Source: an uncultured Collinsella sp.
Lineage (GTDB): Bacteria > Actinomycetota > Coriobacteriia > Coriobacteriales > Coriobacteriaceae
DNA length: 5,615 nucleotides
Assembly: GCA_902490095.1 (NCBI GenBank)
Contig: CABUCQ010000129.1
Location: forward strand, 1-5,615
Direction: 5' to 3'
The notes below the pieces were generated by a model. That model was not told where the DNA came from. It worked only from the letters and a program-made list of their open reading frames with translations, and made no database searches. The position numbers were made by a program, and so were the translations under genes. This document shows positions 1 to 4,987 of this stretch, piece after piece (the stretch's first letter is position 1; each line of letters begins with the position of its first letter).

Positions 1-284
1 ATGTCGGTGCAGAAGTAGCGGGCGCCGTGGCCGCCAGCCTCGGCAACGCCGGCGCGCACCTCCTCGACCAGCTCGAACAGGCCGGCGGAACCCGGGTGCG
101 AGTCACCGAACGTCGACTCGATGATGACCTGCGGCTTGTCCAGGTCCTCGATGCTCCAGCCAGAGCCCAGACGCAGTGGGTCCATCTCGGGGCTGATGGT
201 GCGGAACTTACCAGAACGCGGCTGCAGCTTGGCAACCAGCTCGGCGGCCTCCTGCTGAATCTGCTCTTTGGTCTTCTCGTCCAT
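1..284 (-). CDS. IlvD/Edd-family sugar-acid (or dihydroxy-acid) dehydratase, N-terminal fragment
   Basis: Reading leftward from ATG at 284, 94 complete codons are present before the window edge; the rest of the protein (the family is usually about 550-600 residues) lies outside. The start is supported by AAAGGAG at 291-297, six bases upstream. The N-terminus contains PLRLGSGW at about residues 36-43, the stretch IIESTFGDSHPGSAGL near 54-69, then VEEVRAGVAEAGG and RYFCTD. This is the pattern of IlvD/Edd dehydratases, where it aligns with the substrate-pocket region ahead of the Fe-S cysteines, which are not visible here. These enzymes use an iron-sulfur cluster and Mg2+ to dehydrate dihydroxy or polyhydroxy acids. 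Lying 79 bp downstream of a GntP permease on the same strand, with no terminator between, it more likely acts on an aldonate such as gluconate, giving KDG, than in branched-chain amino acid synthesis. That substrate is an inference from context. Confidence 0.85.
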   Translation of the reverse strand, partial: MDEKTKEQIQQEAAELVAKLQPRSGKFRTISPEMDPLRLGSGWSIEDLDKPQVIIESTFGDSHPGSAGLFELVEEVRAGVAEAGGHGARYFCTD

Positions 285-363
285 GGTGTACTCCTTTGGT
301 TTAAGGCTTACTTGGTTTGGTATCGATTAATGTGACGTGCTGATGCAAAGCGCTGGCTTGCGA

Positions 364-1725
364 TTAGGCGAAGAACGAGATCACCAGGGCGCAGGCGAGG
401 CCGGAAAGACCGATGATCGTCTCCATGATGGTCCAGGACTTGAGAGTGGTCTTCTCATCGATCTCGAGGAACGAGGAGCACATCCAGAAGCCGGCATCGT
501 TGACGTGCGAGAGCGCCGTGGCGCCGCCGCAGATGGCAAGGCAGATGGCGGCACGCATGAGCACCGAGGCGCCGGCGACCGCAGGCATGGCGGCCATGAT
601 GCCCGAGGCCATAGTCATCGAAACGATGGAGCTACCGACCGAGGCGCGAACGAGCGCGGCGATGAGGAAGCCGACGACCACAAGGGGCAGCGGGCAGCTC
701 TCGAGCACGGGCCCGATAACCTGGCCCAGACCGCAGTCCTGCAGCATCCAGCGGATGACGCCGCCACAGGCAATAACCAACAAGATCATGCCGACGGGCT
801 TGAGCGAACGGTCGAGCAGGGCTTTGAGTTCGGCACCGGTGTAGCCGCGACGAGCGCCCAGCAGGTACATGGCGACAAGTGTGGCGATGGTGAGCGCGAC
901 GAACGGCTTGCCCAGGAAGGCGAGAATCGAGGCGACCTCGGCGGGCATGGGGATGTACGAGGACAGCGTGCCCAGCAGAATCAGGCACAGCGGGGTGAGC
1001 ACGATGGCAAGGACCATGCCAAAGGAGGGAAGCTCCTTGTCGTCGCTCGCGCCCTCGGCGGAGGTGAAGTGCTCGGGGACGTCCGTGAAGATGCGGCCGC
1101 CCACGTTGCGGCCCCAGACGACACCGGCGACAGCCATGGCGATAAAGGCGGTGGAGATGCCGACGAGAATCATGGTACCCAGGTCGACGCCGAGCGTACC
1201 GGCGACGAGGACCGAACCGGCCGAAGGCGGCACGAAGGCATAGCCGGCTGCCAGTCCCGCAAGCAGGGCGATGCCATAGTAGAGAGTCGACTTCTTGGTC
1301 TGCGATGCCACGCTAAACGCGAGCGGGATCAAAACGACCACGCCGGCCTCGAAAAACACCGTGGTGCCGATGACCAGGCCGGTGATACCCAGCGCCCAGC
1401 TGGAGTGACCCTGGCCAAAGGTGTCAATGAAGGTCTGGGCGATCTTCTTGGCGCCGCCGCTCTCCTCCAGGATCTGGCCGAACATCGAGCCCAGGCCAAT
1501 GAGCAGTGCGATGTTTTGTAGCGTGGTGCCCACGCCCTTGGTGACGGTGTCTGCCACCAAGTCGAGCGGCATGCCGGCGCCGATGCCGATCGCGAGCGCC
1601 GAGACCATCATCGACAGCACGGGGTGCAGCTTGAACTTAATGATGAGTGCAAGCAGCAGCGCGATGCCCACGATGGCGGCGATGACCAGCCTGGTGGGGT
1701 CTGCCATAAACGTTGGGTCTGACAT
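364..1725 (-). CDS. GntP-family gluconate/sugar-acid:H+ symporter
   Basis: This 453-residue protein is hydrophobic throughout, with alternating membrane segments over its whole length; the GntP family is about 440-455 residues with 12-14 helices. Diagnostic stretches are GSMFGQILEESGGAKKIA (about 79-96), VFFEAGVVVLIPLAF (123-137), RASVGSSIVSM (360-370) and GGATALSHVNDAGFW (400-414) followed by KTTLKSWTIMETI. The last is the strongly conserved C-terminal signature of gluconate permeases. The start at 1725 has GGAGG at 1730-1734; an ATG six codons in (1707) is less well placed. It sits in the cytoplasmic membrane and should import gluconate or a related aldonate or ketoaldonate with protons. 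One oddity is that the loop commonly reading PPHPGP in the family reads PPSAGS here (166-171), so the substrate may not be gluconate itself. It is the first gene of a leftward operon with the dehydratase, transcribed divergently from the GntR gene. Confidence 0.93.
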   Translation of the reverse strand: MSDPTFMADPTRLVIAAIVGIALLLALIIKFKLHPVLSMMVSALAIGIGAGMPLDLVADTVTKGVGTTLQNIALLIGLGSMFGQILEESGGAKKIAQTFIDTFGQGHSSWALGITGLVIGTTVFFEAGVVVLIPLAFSVASQTKKSTLYYGIALLAGLAAGYAFVPPSAGSVLVAGTLGVDLGTMILVGISTAFIAMAVAGVVWGRNVGGRIFTDVPEHFTSAEGASDDKELPSFGMVLAIVLTPLCLILLGTLSSYIPMPAEVASILAFLGKPFVALTIATLVAMYLLGARRGYTGAELKALLDRSLKPVGMILLVIACGGVIRWMLQDCGLGQVIGPVLESCPLPLVVVGFLIAALVRASVGSSIVSMTMASGIMAAMPAVAGASVLMRAAICLAICGGATALSHVNDAGFWMCSSFLEIDEKTTLKSWTIMETIIGLSGLACALVISFFA

Positions 1726-1737
1726 CTTTCCTCCAAT

Positions 1738-1830
1738 TCATCAGACCTTTTGAATTCGTCTGATGACTATAGCGTGTTTTGGAAAGGTCTGACGTTTCAT
1801 TTTGAAATTTGTTCGAAATACGTCTGATGT
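1738..1830. promoter_or_regulatory. Cluster of four 11-bp operator-like sites upstream of the permease
   Basis: Four copies of a motif with core GTCTGAYG lie in 93 bp: 1738-1748 (minus strand, AGGTCTGATGA), 1756-1766 (TCGTCTGATGA), 1785-1795 (AGGTCTGACGT) and 1820-1830 (ACGTCTGATGT). The last three are each imperfect palindromes around a central T, approaching ACGTC-T-GACGT with four of five pairs matched. Sites 1 and 2 together form a perfect 9-bp inverted repeat (TCATCAGAC, 11-nt spacer, GTCTGATGA). A short palindrome centred on a GTC/GAC-type core is typical of FadR-subfamily GntR operators, and the gene for such a regulator is next door. Binding by that regulator is an inference. Confidence 0.7.
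1766..1771 (-). promoter_or_regulatory. Putative -10 element of the permease-dehydratase operon
   Basis: The minus strand reads TATAGT here (five of six to TATAAT). It would start transcription near 1759 and leave a leader of about 35 nt before the permease ATG at 1725. The region at -35 is a poor match (CGTCAG with a 17-nt spacer). Operator-like site 2 touches the -10 element and covers the predicted start, and site 3 lies across the -35 region, which would suit repression by occlusion. No promoter was tested; this is by pattern only. Confidence 0.4.
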
Positions 1831-1919
1831 ATTTGGCGAACGGTCATATTTTCGCTGTAAACGGTATATCTGAGCCGTTCGATTCGGTCCCAACGGCCAA
1901 TACCGTGCCCGTGGTGCGC

Positions 1920-1925
1920 TAAAAT
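1920..1925 (+). promoter_or_regulatory. Putative -10 element of the GntR regulator gene
   Basis: TAAAAT matches five of six positions of TATAAT and lies 34 nt before the regulator ATG at 1960. The -35 region 17 nt upstream (CCAATA) is weak. Directly downstream, GCTCAGAT (1927-1934) is the inverse of ATCTGAGC at 1868-1875, so a degenerate CTGA site pair flanks this promoter and could allow autoregulation. Confidence 0.35.
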
Positions 1926-1959
1926 AGCTCAGATGTATTTTGTAATGAGAGGTATAGCT

Positions 1960-2652
1960 ATGGCCCGCGCCGAATCGGGGCTCCCCGAGCAGATTTCCGA
2001 GAAAATCATTCAATTGATTCTTGATGAGCACCTTGAGCAAGGCGATCGCCTGCCCAAGGAGGCCGTACTCGTTGAGCGCCTGGGCGCCGGCAGGAGCACC
2101 GTGCGCGAGGCCATGAAGCTGCTGCAGTCGCGCAACATCGTGCGCATCAAGCAGGGTTCGGGCACGTACGTGGCCTCGAACCCCGGCGTTGCCGACGATC
2201 CGTTGGGCTTTACCTTTATCGGCGACAAGCAGCGCCTGGCGCGCGACCTGCTCGAGGTGCGTTTTATGATCGAGCCGCAGATGGCGAGCATGGCCGCCGA
2301 GCACGCGACCGAAGATCAGATTATGTGCATCCGCGAGCTCTGCGATGAGTCCCAGCGCCTGGCCGAGGCCGGCGAGGACTACTCCGCCGCCGACACCGCA
2401 TTCCACAACGCCATTGCCGAGAGCTGCGGGAACCTCGTCGTCCCTCGCCTGATGGGTGTGCTCAAGGCATCCGTTCCCCTCTTTATCGACGTAACGGGCA
2501 AAAAGCTCGTCGAGGAGACCATCCGCACGCACCGCGGCGTGGCCGACGCCATCGAGGCGCGCAACCCCACCGCCGCGCACGACGCCATGTATCTGCACCT
2601 GGTCTACAACCGCAACATGATCGCGGAAGGCGCGATGGCGAAAAGCGAGTAA
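1960..2652 (+). CDS. GntR-family transcriptional regulator, FadR subfamily (FCD domain)
   Basis: The product is 230 residues, the normal size for FadR-type regulators. Residues 8-72 form the GntR winged helix: LPKEAVLVERLGAGRSTVREAMKLL holds the recognition helix, and GSGTYV (66-71) is the wing end. Residues about 92-220 form the all-helical FCD ligand-binding domain. It carries the expected metal-binding pattern D145-x3-H149 within DTAFHNAIAESCGN, plus H191 (in RTHRGV) and H213 (in MYLHLVYNR). The start at 1960 is chosen over in-frame ATGs at 1933 and 1945 because GAGAGG at 1947-1952 lies seven bases before it and homology begins there. Family members bind small carboxylic or sugar acids and are released from DNA. 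With a permease and sugar-acid enzymes on both sides, the ligand is likely gluconate, KDG or a related acid (inference). It probably controls the divergent operon and itself, and perhaps the downstream dhuD-dhuI genes. Confidence 0.93.
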   Translation: MARAESGLPEQISEKIIQLILDEHLEQGDRLPKEAVLVERLGAGRSTVREAMKLLQSRNIVRIKQGSGTYVASNPGVADDPLGFTFIGDKQRLARDLLEVRFMIEPQMASMAAEHATEDQIMCIRELCDESQRLAEAGEDYSAADTAFHNAIAESCGNLVVPRLMGVLKASVPLFIDVTGKKLVEETIRTHRGVADAIEARNPTAAHDAMYLHLVYNRNMIAEGAMAKSE

Positions 2653-2678
2653 GGGCATCGCGACAACCGATTTCAACC

Positions 2679-2705
2679 GTTCACCTTTTAAAAGTGAACG
2701 TTCAC
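2679..2705. promoter_or_regulatory. Overlapping GTTCAC/GTGAAC palindromes upstream of dhuD (LacI-type operator)
   Basis: Three hexamers GTTCAC (2679-2684), GTGAAC (2694-2699) and GTTCAC (2700-2705) make two overlapping palindromes. One is a 21-bp palindrome (2679-2699) with one mismatched pair, the other a perfect 12-bp palindrome GTGAACGTTCAC (2694-2705). CGTTCACCT is also a direct repeat at 2678-2686 and 2699-2707, 21 bp apart, which is two helical turns. A short perfect palindrome with a central CG is typical of LacI-family operators. No LacI-family gene is in the window, so the binding protein would be encoded elsewhere. The site lies in the 158-bp gap between the GntR gene and dhuD. Confidence 0.55.
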
Positions 2706-2712
2706 CTATTTT

Positions 2713-2753
2713 TAGGAGAATAGGGGCGTCAATTCCTCCGCTTCTCCTATACT
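2713..2753 (+). promoter_or_regulatory. Inverted repeat overlapping a putative dhuD promoter -10
   Basis: TAGGAGAA (2713-2720) and TTCTCCTA (2742-2749) are perfect 8-bp inverted copies separated by 21 nt. The right arm runs into TATACT (2748-2753), a good -10 element (five of six), giving a start near 2760 and a leader of about 50 nt before dhuD. A convincing -35 is not visible (GGCGTC at 17-nt spacing), which fits a promoter needing an activator or simply a weak one. The repeat may be an operator; as RNA it would lie mostly upstream of the predicted start. Confidence 0.35.
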
Positions 2754-2810
2754 GAGCTTGTATTAAAAGCAAGACTTATATAGATGAACGTTTCTTTTGA
2801 AAGGATCGCT

Positions 2811-3620
2811 ATGTCTGATCTTATGGACAGCTTCCGCCTGGATGGCAAGGTCGCACTCGTAACCGGCGCCACCTATGGCATTGGCATGGCCATTGCCGAG
2901 GCGCTTGGCGAGGCCGGCGCCAAGATCGCCTTTAACGCACGTCATGCCGACAAGGTCGCCGAGGCCGAGAAGCACTACCGCGAGCTGGGCTTTGAGGCTC
3001 ACGGCTACGTGGCCGACGTCACCGACGAGGCTGCCGTCGCCGAGCTCGTCGCCAAGATCGAGGCCGATTTTGGCACCACGCCCGATATCCTGGTCAACAA
3101 CGCTGGTGTTATCCAGCGCACCCCCATGCTCGACATGAGCGCCGAGGACTTCCGTCGCGTCGTCGACATCGACCTTAACGCCCCGTTCATCGTCTCCAAG
3201 GCCTGCCTGCCCGGCATGATCGCCAAGGGTCACGGCAAGATTATCAACATCTGCTCGATGATGAGCGAGCTCGGCCGCGAGACCATCGCTGGCTACGCCG
3301 CTGCCAAGGGCGGTCTGAAGATGCTCACCAAGAACATCTGCTCCGAGTTTGGCGAGGCCAACATCCAGTGCAACGGCATTGGGCCTGGCTATATCGCCAC
3401 GCCGCAGACCGCGCCGCTGCGCGAGACGCAGCCCGATGGCAGCCGTCATCCGTTTGACCAGTTCATCATCGCCAAGACCCCGGCCGCCCGTTGGGGCACG
3501 CCCGAGGACCTGAAGGGCCCCGCCGTGTTCCTGGCCTCCGATGCCTCGAACTTCGTCAACGGTCACATCCTCTACGTCGACGGCGGCATCCTGGCATACA
3601 TCGGCAAGCAGCCCCAGTAG
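2811..3620 (+). CDS. dhuD: SDR dehydrogenase, DhuD / gluconate 5-dehydrogenase type
   Basis: This is a 269-residue classical short-chain dehydrogenase. Motifs are the Rossmann glycine motif TGATYGIG (18-25), D69-V70 after the fourth strand, NNAG (96-99), and the catalytic set N123, S149, Y162 and K166 (YAAAK). After these comes PGYIATPQTAPLRE, a loop closing over the substrate, and a conserved VDGGILAYIGKQPQ C-terminus. From memory this closely matches the streptococcal enzyme called gluconate 5-dehydrogenase, later described as DhuD, which reduces 3-deoxy-D-glycero-2,5-hexodiulosonate to KDG in unsaturated uronate breakdown. The DhuI-type gene downstream favours that role; reduction of 5-ketogluconate to gluconate remains possible. 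R44 in the FNARH segment after the second strand could favour NADPH, so cofactor use is open. The start at 2811 is preferred to the in-frame ATG at 2784 because AAAGGA (2800-2805) lies five bases before it and the nine extra residues look non-conserved. Confidence 0.92.
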   Translation: MSDLMDSFRLDGKVALVTGATYGIGMAIAEALGEAGAKIAFNARHADKVAEAEKHYRELGFEAHGYVADVTDEAAVAELVAKIEADFGTTPDILVNNAGVIQRTPMLDMSAEDFRRVVDIDLNAPFIVSKACLPGMIAKGHGKIINICSMMSELGRETIAGYAAAKGGLKMLTKNICSEFGEANIQCNGIGPGYIATPQTAPLRETQPDGSRHPFDQFIIAKTPAARWGTPEDLKGPAVFLASDASNFVNGHILYVDGGILAYIGKQPQ

Positions 3621-3627
3621 GCGCTGC

Positions 3628-3725
3628 GCGGGCTTGAGACGGGCATCTTGCCTTTCAATCGTCGGTCGCGTACCCAAGTACGCTTCCCTCCTCTTTCAAG
3701 GCAACCTGCTCCGTCTCAAGCCCGC
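3628..3725 (+). repeat. 98-nt rod-like inverted-repeat element in the dhuD-dhuI gap
   Basis: Four nested perfect stems are visible: 15 bp (3628-3642 with 3711-3725), GCA/TGC (3643-3645 with 3707-3709, one bulged T at 3710), 7 bp TTGCCTT/AAGGCAA (3648-3654 with 3698-3704) and a 6-bp apical GTAC-containing stem with a CCAA loop (3668-3673 with 3678-3683). A 13 x 14-nt internal loop, pyrimidine-rich on the 3' side, separates the last two. It begins seven bases after the dhuD stop. There is no T-run after it, so it is not a standard terminator. It could be a REP/MITE-type repeat, an mRNA-stabilising or attenuating element that sets dhuD:dhuI ratios, or a processed small RNA. It also forms on the minus strand, so orientation is nominal. 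Confidence 0.75.
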
Positions 3726-3763
3726 TCGCTCACCGCGCTCCCACATTTAGGTTCATTTAGTAG

Positions 3764-3849
3764 TTGCGGTGAAATAGGGATTGATTTTGACTTCTACCAG
3801 GCAAGACGGTCCGTATTTCACCGCAAGTTAGAAATAGGAAAGGTATTTC
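3764..3849 (+). promoter_or_regulatory. Structured dhuI leader with Shine-Dalgarno in a hairpin loop
   Basis: TTGCGGTGAAATA (3764-3776) and TATTTCACCGCAA (3814-3826) form a perfect 13-bp inverted repeat. After one G-G mismatch the stem continues as GGATTG with CGGTCC (3778-3783 with 3807-3812, two G-U pairs), leaving a 23-nt loop. Immediately downstream GAAATA (3831-3836) and TATTTC (3844-3849) form a second hairpin whose seven-base loop GGAAAGG is the dhuI Shine-Dalgarno, nine bases before the ATG. GAAATAGG and TATTTC each occur twice in this leader, so alternative pairings are possible. This suggests control of dhuI translation by RNA folding; the 13-bp arms could instead be a pair of protein-binding sites 50 bp apart. 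It matches no riboswitch class I recognise. Confidence 0.6.
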
Positions 3850-3852
3850 GCA

Positions 3853-4494
3853 ATGAAGATCGCTCTCATCAACGAGAATTCTCAGAACTCCAAGAACCCC
3901 ATGGTCGAGGCTGCCCTTAAGAAGGTCGTCGAGCCCATGGGCCACACCGTCTTTAACTACGGTATGTATGCCGATGCCGACTCCAAGCCGCTCACCTACG
4001 TTCAGAACGGCATCCTTGCCGCCGTGCTGCTCAACTCCGGCGCTGCCGACTATGTCGTGACCGGCTGCGGCACCGGCGAGGGCGCCATGCTCGCCTGCAA
4101 CTCCTTCCCCGGTGTGCTCTGCGGCCATGTCGCCGACCCGCTGGATGCCTACACCTTCGCCCAGGTCAACGACGGTAACGCCGTCGCCATGCCCTTCGCC
4201 CTCAAGAACGGCTGGGGCCAGGAGCTCAACCTCGAGTACACCTTCGAGAAGCTCTTTGGCTTCGGTTCCGGCAACGGCTATCCTGCCGAGCGTGTTGAGC
4301 CCGAGCAGCGCAACAAGAAGATCCTCGACGGCGTCCGCGCTGTGACCATGCGTCCGCTCGTCGACGTCCTGGGCGAGATCGACCAGGATCTGGTCAAGGG
4401 CGCCCTGGCTGGCGAGCACTTCCAGGAGTACTTCTTCGCCAACGCCACCGACGAGGCAATCATCGCCAAGGTCAAGGAGCTCCTGGGGCTCTAA
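3853..4494 (+). CDS. dhuI: RpiB/LacAB-family isomerase, DhuI type (unsaturated uronate ketol-isomerase)
   Basis: This 213-residue protein is longer than plain RpiB (about 150) because of a C-terminal extension from about residue 145. It starts MKIALINENSQNSKN. TGCGTGEGAML (70-80) has the RpiB active-site cysteine at C72 with T74, and QVNDGNA (104-110) corresponds to the HNDAN segment of RpiB. YPAERVEPEQRN and FQEYFF are in the extension. From memory this closely matches streptococcal DhuI, which replaces KduI and converts 4-deoxy-L-threo-5-hexosulose-uronate to 3-deoxy-D-glycero-2,5-hexodiulosonate, the substrate of DhuD. Pairing with a DhuD-type gene 232 bp upstream on the same strand supports this. 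It is a cytoplasmic enzyme. The Shine-Dalgarno AAAGG at 3839-3843 fixes the start, and an intrinsic terminator follows 26 bp after the stop. A generic sugar-phosphate isomerase is the fallback call. Confidence 0.9.
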   Translation: MKIALINENSQNSKNPMVEAALKKVVEPMGHTVFNYGMYADADSKPLTYVQNGILAAVLLNSGAADYVVTGCGTGEGAMLACNSFPGVLCGHVADPLDAYTFAQVNDGNAVAMPFALKNGWGQELNLEYTFEKLFGFGSGNGYPAERVEPEQRNKKILDGVRAVTMRPLVDVLGEIDQDLVKGALAGEHFQEYFFANATDEAIIAKVKELLGL

Positions 4495-4520
4495 TCGCAC
4501 GACCCATCGCAGCGAACGCA

Positions 4521-4559
4521 AGCGGCGGCCGCCCAAACACGGGACGGCCGCCGCTTTTT
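4521..4559 (+). terminator. Rho-independent terminator after dhuI
   Basis: AGCGGCGGCCG (4521-4531) pairs perfectly with CGGCCGCCGCT (4545-4555). After a bulged A the stem adds CCC/GGG (4532-4534 with 4541-4543) around an AAACAC loop. TTTTT (4555-4559) follows at once. It ends the rightward catabolic operon. The other strand lacks a comparable T-run, so it is probably one-way and gives little protection from leftward transcripts of the toxin-antitoxin genes. Confidence 0.93.
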
Positions 4560-4567
4560 GCTATCAA

Positions 4568-4600
4568 ATGGTGCAATGGGGTCAGGTTATCTCACACCAT
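4568..4600 (+). repeat. REP-like palindromic element, left copy
   Basis: TGGTGCAATGGGGTCAGGTT (4569-4588) differs at one base from 5518-5537 on the other side of the toxin-antitoxin genes, in the same orientation. ATGGTG (4568-4573) and CACCAT (4595-4600) give a 6-bp stem with the GGGGTCAGG core in the loop. The GGGGTCAGGT core resembles dispersed REP-type sequences that I associate with IS200-like REP transposases; that link is from memory and untested here. Confidence 0.65.
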
Positions 4601-4621
4601 GTTGGCTCAAAGAGAGCAAGA

Positions 4622-4987
4622 TTAGGATTCCTCGATAATCTGTCGGCATGCCGCTGCAAGAGCGGGAAACTCTGATGTCACCGCGTCCCAAACCACGGCG
4701 CGATCGACGTTGCCGTAATCATGGGCAAGATAGTTACGCATCCCCACTATACCGCGCCACTCAATCTCGGGATGTAGTCGCTGCGCCTTCTCGGACAGCT
4801 TACCCGCCTCCTCCGTCACCCTGAGGGCACACATAAGGAGAGAATCGGCGAGTGTCCTGGCCTTGATGTCATCCGCATGGAGGAACTCGTCTTCCGTCAC
4901 ACCGAACGCTTTGATTCTCTCGGTCGTCTCATCAATCGCCTCGAGAATCTCCTGGGCGCGCAACGCATCTGATTTACGGGCGAACAT
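4622..4987 (-). CDS. hepT: HEPN-domain toxin, HepT-like (type VII toxin-antitoxin)
   Basis: Starting at ATG 4987 the protein has 121 residues, the usual HepT size, and is all-helical. The HEPN RNase signature RX4HXY is present as R84-N-Y-L-A-H89-D-Y91 in GMRNYLAHDYGNVD. In characterised HepT proteins R and H are catalytic for RNA cleavage, and the tyrosine of this motif is the residue AMPylated by the partner MntA, so Y91 is the predicted modification target. The ATG lies inside the last codons of the upstream MNT gene (14-nt overlap), implying translational coupling. GGGAGGG lies upstream but rather far away (about 11-13 nt). A longer frame continuing to 5119 is rejected because its extra 44 residues are basic, non-HEPN sequence encoded within the MNT gene. 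It ends 22 bp from the left REP-like element, with no clear terminator of its own. Confidence 0.88.
   Translation of the reverse strand: MFARKSDALRAQEILEAIDETTERIKAFGVTEDEFLHADDIKARTLADSLLMCALRVTEEAGKLSEKAQRLHPEIEWRGIVGMRNYLAHDYGNVDRAVVWDAVTSEFPALAAACRQIIEES

Noticed and set aside
345..361. Small hairpin GCAAAGC/GCTTGC after the permease stop as a terminator
   Set aside because: Six pairs with a bulge and no T-run on the transcribed strand; the dehydratase ribosome site follows at normal operon spacing.
337..1521. Long open frame on the plus strand opposite the permease
   Set aside because: It is rich in Gly, Asp, His and Arg with no fold-like pattern, lacks a ribosome site, and is the antisense of a well-supported GntP gene; a product of high-GC third-position bias.
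1741..2772. Long minus-strand frame across the GntR gene and the divergent promoter
   Set aside because: It runs antisense through a clear FadR-type regulator and across AT-rich promoter DNA; no recognisable domain and no Shine-Dalgarno.
2784..2810. Nine-residue N-terminal extension of dhuD from the ATG at 2784
   Set aside because: No ribosome site before 2784, while AAAGGA sits correctly before 2811, and the sequence MNVSFERIA looks like leader DNA.
2763..3677. Minus-strand frame opposite dhuD
   Set aside because: Repetitive low-complexity translation (Leu, Gly, Asp, Val) antisense to an SDR gene with intact catalytic motifs.
3621..3739. GCGCT at 3621-3625 and 3735-3739 as a target-site duplication of the 98-nt element
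   Set aside because: The copies are only five bases, GC-rich, and lie at unequal distances from the two ends of the palindrome.
3787..3792. TTGACT as a -35 box of a separate dhuI promoter
   Set aside because: No acceptable -10 lies 16-18 nt downstream (sequences read TCCGTA or CCGTAT); the region is better explained by the inverted repeats.
3757..4536. Minus-strand frame opposite dhuI
   Set aside because: Antisense shadow of the isomerase; it crosses the terminator stem and the structured leader and has no domain signature.
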